A stretch of DNA of 64,000 nucleotides from JAWXTK01 sp044433645. GTDB lineage: Bacteria > Bacteroidota > Bacteroidia > Bacteroidales > Rikenellaceae. The notes beneath the pieces were generated by a model. It was given only the letters and a program-made list of their open reading frames with translations, was not told where the DNA came from and made no database searches. The DNA lies in the NCBI GenBank assembly GCA_044433645.1, contig JAWXTK010000009.1, forward strand, positions 4,610 to 68,609, read 5' to 3'. Positions 60,123 to 64,000 of the stretch are shown in pieces (position 1 is the stretch's first letter; the number at the start of each line of letters is the position of its first letter). The translations under genes and the position numbers were made by a program.

Positions 60123-62849
60123 ATGACAAATTTTACAAAAGTTTTTTCGCTATTAATCCTTGCTTTAATCTCTTACACTTCGCTAGGTGCACAAACTCTT
60201 GAAGGTAAGGTAGTTGACAGTGCTACGGGCGAGCCATTAATAGGTGTTACAGTAGTTGTTAAAGGTACAACTAAAGGTATTTCAACAGATGTTGACGGTA
60301 CTTATTCTCTCGCTGGCATCGCTCCTAAAAGTGTGCTTCAAGTTAGTTACATTTCTTACAAAACCATAGAAACTGCTCCTTTAAATATCAAAGCAGGCTC
60401 TACCGAGACAATGAATTTCTCGCTTGAAAGCGATGATTTGCAAATCGAAAGTGTGCAAGTTGTAGCTAAAAAAAATGTAGAGAGCGAGGGTGTACTTAAA
60501 AACGAGCGTATCCAAGCCTCATTTGCACTAGAGAATCTTGGTGCTAAGGAAATGTCTATTAAAGGTATCTCAAATGCATCGGAAGGGGTTAAGAAAATGT
60601 CGTCGGTAACTGAGTCTGACGGGGGTCAAGTATTTGTTCGTGGTCTGGGTGATCGTTACAGCTTAACAACGCTTAATGGCCTGCCTATCGCATCGCCAAA
60701 TGCTAACAACAAACTTATCTCGCTGGATTTATTCCCTTCTTCTATTATAGGTAATATCACAGTTTCAAAAGTTTATAGTGCGTCTTCATTTGCTGATTAC
60801 TCAGGTGCGCGCATAGATATCACGACTAAAGAAAACACAGGTTCTGACTTTTTCTCTATCTCGCTAAGCGCAGGTGGTCAAATAGGAACAATGTTTAATA
60901 ATATCTATTCGGCAGATAACGCCGGGGTGTTTAATAGTCAAAAGCTTCCTTCGGCAATCGCTGATAATAACGCAAACGATTATATTGCCTCTACCTCGGG
61001 CTTTACCTCTTACCTAGCCGAGAATAATATTTTTGAAACTTCGTTTGATGTGACTGAGCTTACGGCTTTGCCTGACTTTAGCGCAACTATCGCAGGTGGC
61101 AAAAACTGGAAATTCAACGCTTTGAATTCTCTTTCTCTAATTGCTTCTTTAAGTTCTGGCAAGAGCACTTCATCTACTTTAGATAAAACATCAGCAACGT
61201 ATAACTATCAAGCTGTGAAAATGGCTGATAAAACAACAGATGAATATAGCCAAAAATTCAAAATCTCAGGTTTGGTAGCTTTGAGCTACTCTTATAAAGG
61301 AGACAGCAAAGTTAGCTACACAAGTTTTTACACTCGTGCCTTGGATGATAAATTTGGATTTAGCCACGCGTGGAATGATGAGGCCGAGGTTTTAACTTCT
61401 AACTCTTCGCGCGAGATTAACACACTGTTTACTAATCAGGTGTTGGGTAAACACACTATCAGTGATAAGTTTGCTTTGAATTATGCAGCCTCTTATGGCG
61501 TGACTTCGAGCGATGCGCCAGATCGTCGTCAGGTGACTTATGATGATAATGGTGACGGTACTTACTCTTTGCGTCAAGCCGACCAAAACAATACTAACCG
61601 TTTTTATTCTACACTTTCTGAAGATGAGATTATAGGTGACGTGAATTCAGTGTACACTTATGGAGATAAAAATACAGTAAAACTTGGTTTTGCTTATAAA
61701 GATAAAAATCGCGAATATAACCTAACAAAATTTACTTATAATCTATCTAACGTAACTAGTCAAGGTGCAGTAGATATATATAATATAGGTAATGTAATTA
61801 ATTACGATGCTATCAAAAGTGGCACAATAAGCGTGAAGCGTTATAATGGTTCAACCACAAGCTACACAGCTGGGCTAGGTGTTTATGCTCCTTATCTAGA
61901 GGCTGATTACAATGTGGCAGGTCTATTAGTTAACCTAGGTGCTAGAATGGAATACGCTAAAATGTGGGCTGATTATACTACTGAAACAGGTGTTGCTACG
62001 CTAACTACGCTAAATAGCCTAGATGTGTTCCCAACACTTAACTTAAAATATTCTCTGCCAAAATCTCAAACCTTGCGTTTTGGTTCTTCATACACAGTTA
62101 CTCGCCCTTCGTTTTACGAGATTGCAGAGTTTCTTTATGAGCCAGAGTATGGTGGTGATGAGATTATAGGTAATGCTGACCTAAAAAATGGTTATAATAT
62201 CAATCTTGATTTGAAATACGAATATTTTGTGCCTAATAGCTCGGATATGTTCTCAGTAACGGCTTATTACAAAATACTTCAAGACCCTATCGAGCAAGTG
62301 CAACGTCTATCGGGTTCGACCATACAACAAACTTACAAAAATGCTGATGACGGTAGTGCAGCAGGCGTAGAGTTAGAAATTCGCAAAGGTTTCCTTAAGC
62401 ATTTTACTGTTGGTTTCAACGCATCTTATATGTACACTAACGTAAATCTTTCGGATGATCTTTATACAGATTCTAACCGTATGTTGCAAGGTGCATCGCC
62501 TTACCTTATCAATGCCGACCTTACTTTCAACAAAAAATTTAAGGGTGAAAGCTCGCTTACTATGGCTCTTCTTTACAACTTGCAAGGCAAGCGCATAAGT
62601 TCTGTAGGTCTTAAAGCAAGTGCAACAGACACTGAGGGTATGGCCAACACTATGCAGGAGGATTATCACACGCTTAACTTTAATATTAGCTACAATATCA
62701 ATTCTCATTGGTCTGTTAAGGCAGGCATAGATAATATCCTAGATAGCGAGAGCACTTACACTCAAGAGATGCTTAACGGAGAAACAAAAATCGTTAAAAG
62801 CTACAAAGAGGGCATGGACGTGAGTGTAGGAATAAGCTATAATTTCTAA
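60123..62849 (+). CDS. TonB-dependent outer-membrane receptor with N-terminal CarbopepD-like domain
   Basis: The 908-residue protein has a signal peptide (ending LGAQT), a carboxypeptidase-regulatory-like domain (~24-110: LEGKVVDSATGEPLIGVTVVVKGT...), a plug (~125-240: VFVRGLGDRYSLTTLNGLP) and a 22-strand-type barrel ending in Phe. The N-terminal extension is shared with SusC, but the next gene is not SusD-like, so this belongs to the non-Sus group of receptors. The substrate is unknown. Confidence 0.92.
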   Translation: MTNFTKVFSLLILALISYTSLGAQTLEGKVVDSATGEPLIGVTVVVKGTTKGISTDVDGTYSLAGIAPKSVLQVSYISYKTIETAPLNIKAGSTETMNFSLESDDLQIESVQVVAKKNVESEGVLKNERIQASFALENLGAKEMSIKGISNASEGVKKMSSVTESDGGQVFVRGLGDRYSLTTLNGLPIASPNANNKLISLDLFPSSIIGNITVSKVYSASSFADYSGARIDITTKENTGSDFFSISLSAGGQIGTMFNNIYSADNAGVFNSQKLPSAIADNNANDYIASTSGFTSYLAENNIFETSFDVTELTALPDFSATIAGGKNWKFNALNSLSLIASLSSGKSTSSTLDKTSATYNYQAVKMADKTTDEYSQKFKISGLVALSYSYKGDSKVSYTSFYTRALDDKFGFSHAWNDEAEVLTSNSSREINTLFTNQVLGKHTISDKFALNYAASYGVTSSDAPDRRQVTYDDNGDGTYSLRQADQNNTNRFYSTLSEDEIIGDVNSVYTYGDKNTVKLGFAYKDKNREYNLTKFTYNLSNVTSQGAVDIYNIGNVINYDAIKSGTISVKRYNGSTTSYTAGLGVYAPYLEADYNVAGLLVNLGARMEYAKMWADYTTETGVATLTTLNSLDVFPTLNLKYSLPKSQTLRFGSSYTVTRPSFYEIAEFLYEPEYGGDEIIGNADLKNGYNINLDLKYEYFVPNSSDMFSVTAYYKILQDPIEQVQRLSGSTIQQTYKNADDGSAAGVELEIRKGFLKHFTVGFNASYMYTNVNLSDDLYTDSNRMLQGASPYLINADLTFNKKFKGESSLTMALLYNLQGKRISSVGLKASATDTEGMANTMQEDYHTLNFNISYNINSHWSVKAGIDNILDSESTYTQEMLNGETKIVKSYKEGMDVSVGISYNF

Positions 62850-62899
62850 AAAACAAACATAAATAAATTTATAATCTTAATTAAAAAAAACACAAAAAA

Positions 62900-64000
62900 A
62901 TGAAAAAAATTAGTTTTAAATTTGCGCTACTTGCGCTTGCAGTTTCTGCTTTTGTAGCATGTGACGATGAGAACTCATCAAACAATGTAGCTAAAGATGT
63001 TTATTGGTCGGGTGATGTTAAAATCTCAGCTCCAGTAGTTATCGAAAGTGGTGCAACTCTTACTATTGAGGCAGGTACTAACGTTACTGCTGAAGATAAC
63101 GGCGAGCACATTTACATCCTTATCGCTCAAGGCGCTAAAATCGACGCTCAAGGTACAGCTGCTGAGCCTATTATTATGACTGCTGAAGATAAATCAGAAG
63201 GTGCTTGGGGTGGTATTCACATTTGTGGTTACGCTACTGTTAATACAGGTTCTAACTCTTCTGAGGTAGGTTCTTACCCTTATGGTGGCTCTAAAGATGA
63301 TGACAACTCAGGTGTTCTTTCTTATGTTGTTATCGAGTATGCTGGTTACCTTCACTCAGCTGAAAAAGAAGCTAATGGCTTTACTTTCTATGGCGTAGGT
63401 TCTGGTACTCAAGTTGACCACTGTGTGGCTTACAAAGGTGCTGATGATGGTTTCGAGTGGTTTGGTGGTACAGTTAATGGCACTTACCTAGTTTCTATTG
63501 GTAACCAAGATGATGCTTTTGACTGGACAGAAGGATGGAAAGGTGCTGCACAATTCCTTATCGCTGACCAAATCCAAAACGGTTGTGACCAAACTATCGA
63601 AGGTGATAACTCTAAAGTTAGCTACCTACTTGAACCAATTTCTTGCCCAACTATCGTGAATGCAACTTTAATTGGTGATGATAATGGTTCTGATACTTCA
63701 GGTGCTCTACTTCGTAACGGTACTTACTTCAAAATTTACAATACTATCGCTTCAGGTAAATCAACTGATATCCGTATCTCTGACGTATCAACAGAAAAAG
63801 CTGACTCAACTAACGTAGGTACTTACCCAACAAGTGCTTCTTTGGAAGCTGCTAGCTCATTATTCAAAAACGTTTACACTGGTTCTTACAAAGATGACAA
63901 AACTACTTCTTCTTACACTTTTGACGGCGTGAACGGAAACTCTGTAGTTTCACAAGCTGCTTATGACTATGCTACAACTGTTGCTTCTTCTTCTCACGGT
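62900..64000 (+). CDS. Surface lipoprotein, beta-helix-like, cut by the window end
   Basis: The reading frame is open for 367 codons from ATG 62900 to the last base, so the C-terminus is missing. A lipoprotein signal (AFVAC, Cys 21) is followed by DDEN, an acidic signal associated with surface export in Bacteroidota. Early repeats SGDVKISAPVVIESGATLTIEAGT look like a beta-helix cap. A DDGFEWFGGTVNGTYLVSIGNQ segment followed by DDAFDWTEGWKG recurs in proteins encoded next to TonB receptors. Very biased codons (GCT, ACT, GGT) suggest high expression. Function unknown. Confidence 0.8.
   Translation, partial: MKKISFKFALLALAVSAFVACDDENSSNNVAKDVYWSGDVKISAPVVIESGATLTIEAGTNVTAEDNGEHIYILIAQGAKIDAQGTAAEPIIMTAEDKSEGAWGGIHICGYATVNTGSNSSEVGSYPYGGSKDDDNSGVLSYVVIEYAGYLHSAEKEANGFTFYGVGSGTQVDHCVAYKGADDGFEWFGGTVNGTYLVSIGNQDDAFDWTEGWKGAAQFLIADQIQNGCDQTIEGDNSKVSYLLEPISCPTIVNATLIGDDNGSDTSGALLRNGTYFKIYNTIASGKSTDIRISDVSTEKADSTNVGTYPTSASLEAASSLFKNVYTGSYKDDKTTSSYTFDGVNGNSVVSQAAYDYATTVASSSHG

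Overview
The window is one stretch of an AT-rich Bacteroidota chromosome, most likely Bacteroidales. The evidence: repeated promoters of the TTTG / TAnnTTTG type, a primary sigma factor of only 286 residues, families largely confined to this phylum (DUF4270, DUF2851, GSCFA, DUF4136-like, a one-domain GT5 protein), a TonB-dependent receptor with an N-terminal carboxypeptidase-like domain, and methylmalonyl-CoA decarboxylase subunits typical of anaerobic succinate/propionate metabolism. Almost every gene is a core housekeeping gene; no transposase, integrase, phage gene or CRISPR array is present.

Layout. 1-6.7 kb: a complete trp operon (trpB-E-G-D-C-F-A) behind a short leader peptide with two Trp codons and a strong terminator, i.e. 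a classical attenuator. 6.7-10.3 kb: a small secreted protein, O-acetylhomoserine sulfhydrylase, a divergent S-adenosylhomocysteine-hydrolase-like protein and a lipoprotein. 10.3-11.6 kb: the most disturbed stretch, with a membrane-protein gene broken by several frameshifts, a tiny membrane ORF, and tRNA-Leu(GAG) followed by tRNA-derived direct and inverted repeats. 11.7-19.7 kb: rplY, an inserted beta-helix protein, pth, an S4-domain protein, an Mrp ATPase, an AT-rich segment with DnaA-box-like motifs, nadA and glnS. A perfect palindromic parS site follows glnS, so this part may lie near the replication origin.

19.8-28.4 kb: mnmG, ybeY, an EnvC-like protein, a TPR lipoprotein and pheS (all minus), then a patatin/beta-barrel protein (plus). 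28.4-28.8 kb holds two tandem 127-bp imperfect palindromes; a half copy recurs at 43.4 kb, again between convergent genes. 28.8-35.5 kb: topA, DUF4270 lipoprotein, GT5-like protein, queA, truB. 35.5-42.4 kb: M23 peptidase, flavin-barrel protein, SDR epimerase, ispD, PH-like membrane protein, a YfcE-type phosphodiesterase, rarA, a decayed gene remnant and rpoD. 42.5-50.8 kb: a TonB-domain protein, murA (Cys-to-Asp), a radical SAM protein, an HdeD-like protein, recX, prmC, secA.

50.8-64 kb: DUF2851, a SufT-like DUF59 protein, sufE, a PafA-like phosphatase missing metal ligands, a GSCFA protein, ispE, a two-gene mmdA/biotin-carrier operon, a Ser-type sulfatase, and a TonB-dependent receptor followed by a highly expressed-looking lipoprotein cut by the window end. 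Main themes are tryptophan and isoprenoid (ispD, ispE) synthesis, translation and tRNA modification (pheS, glnS, mnmG, queA, truB, pth, prmC, ybeY), the envelope (murA, secA, lipoproteins, receptor) and Fe-S assembly.
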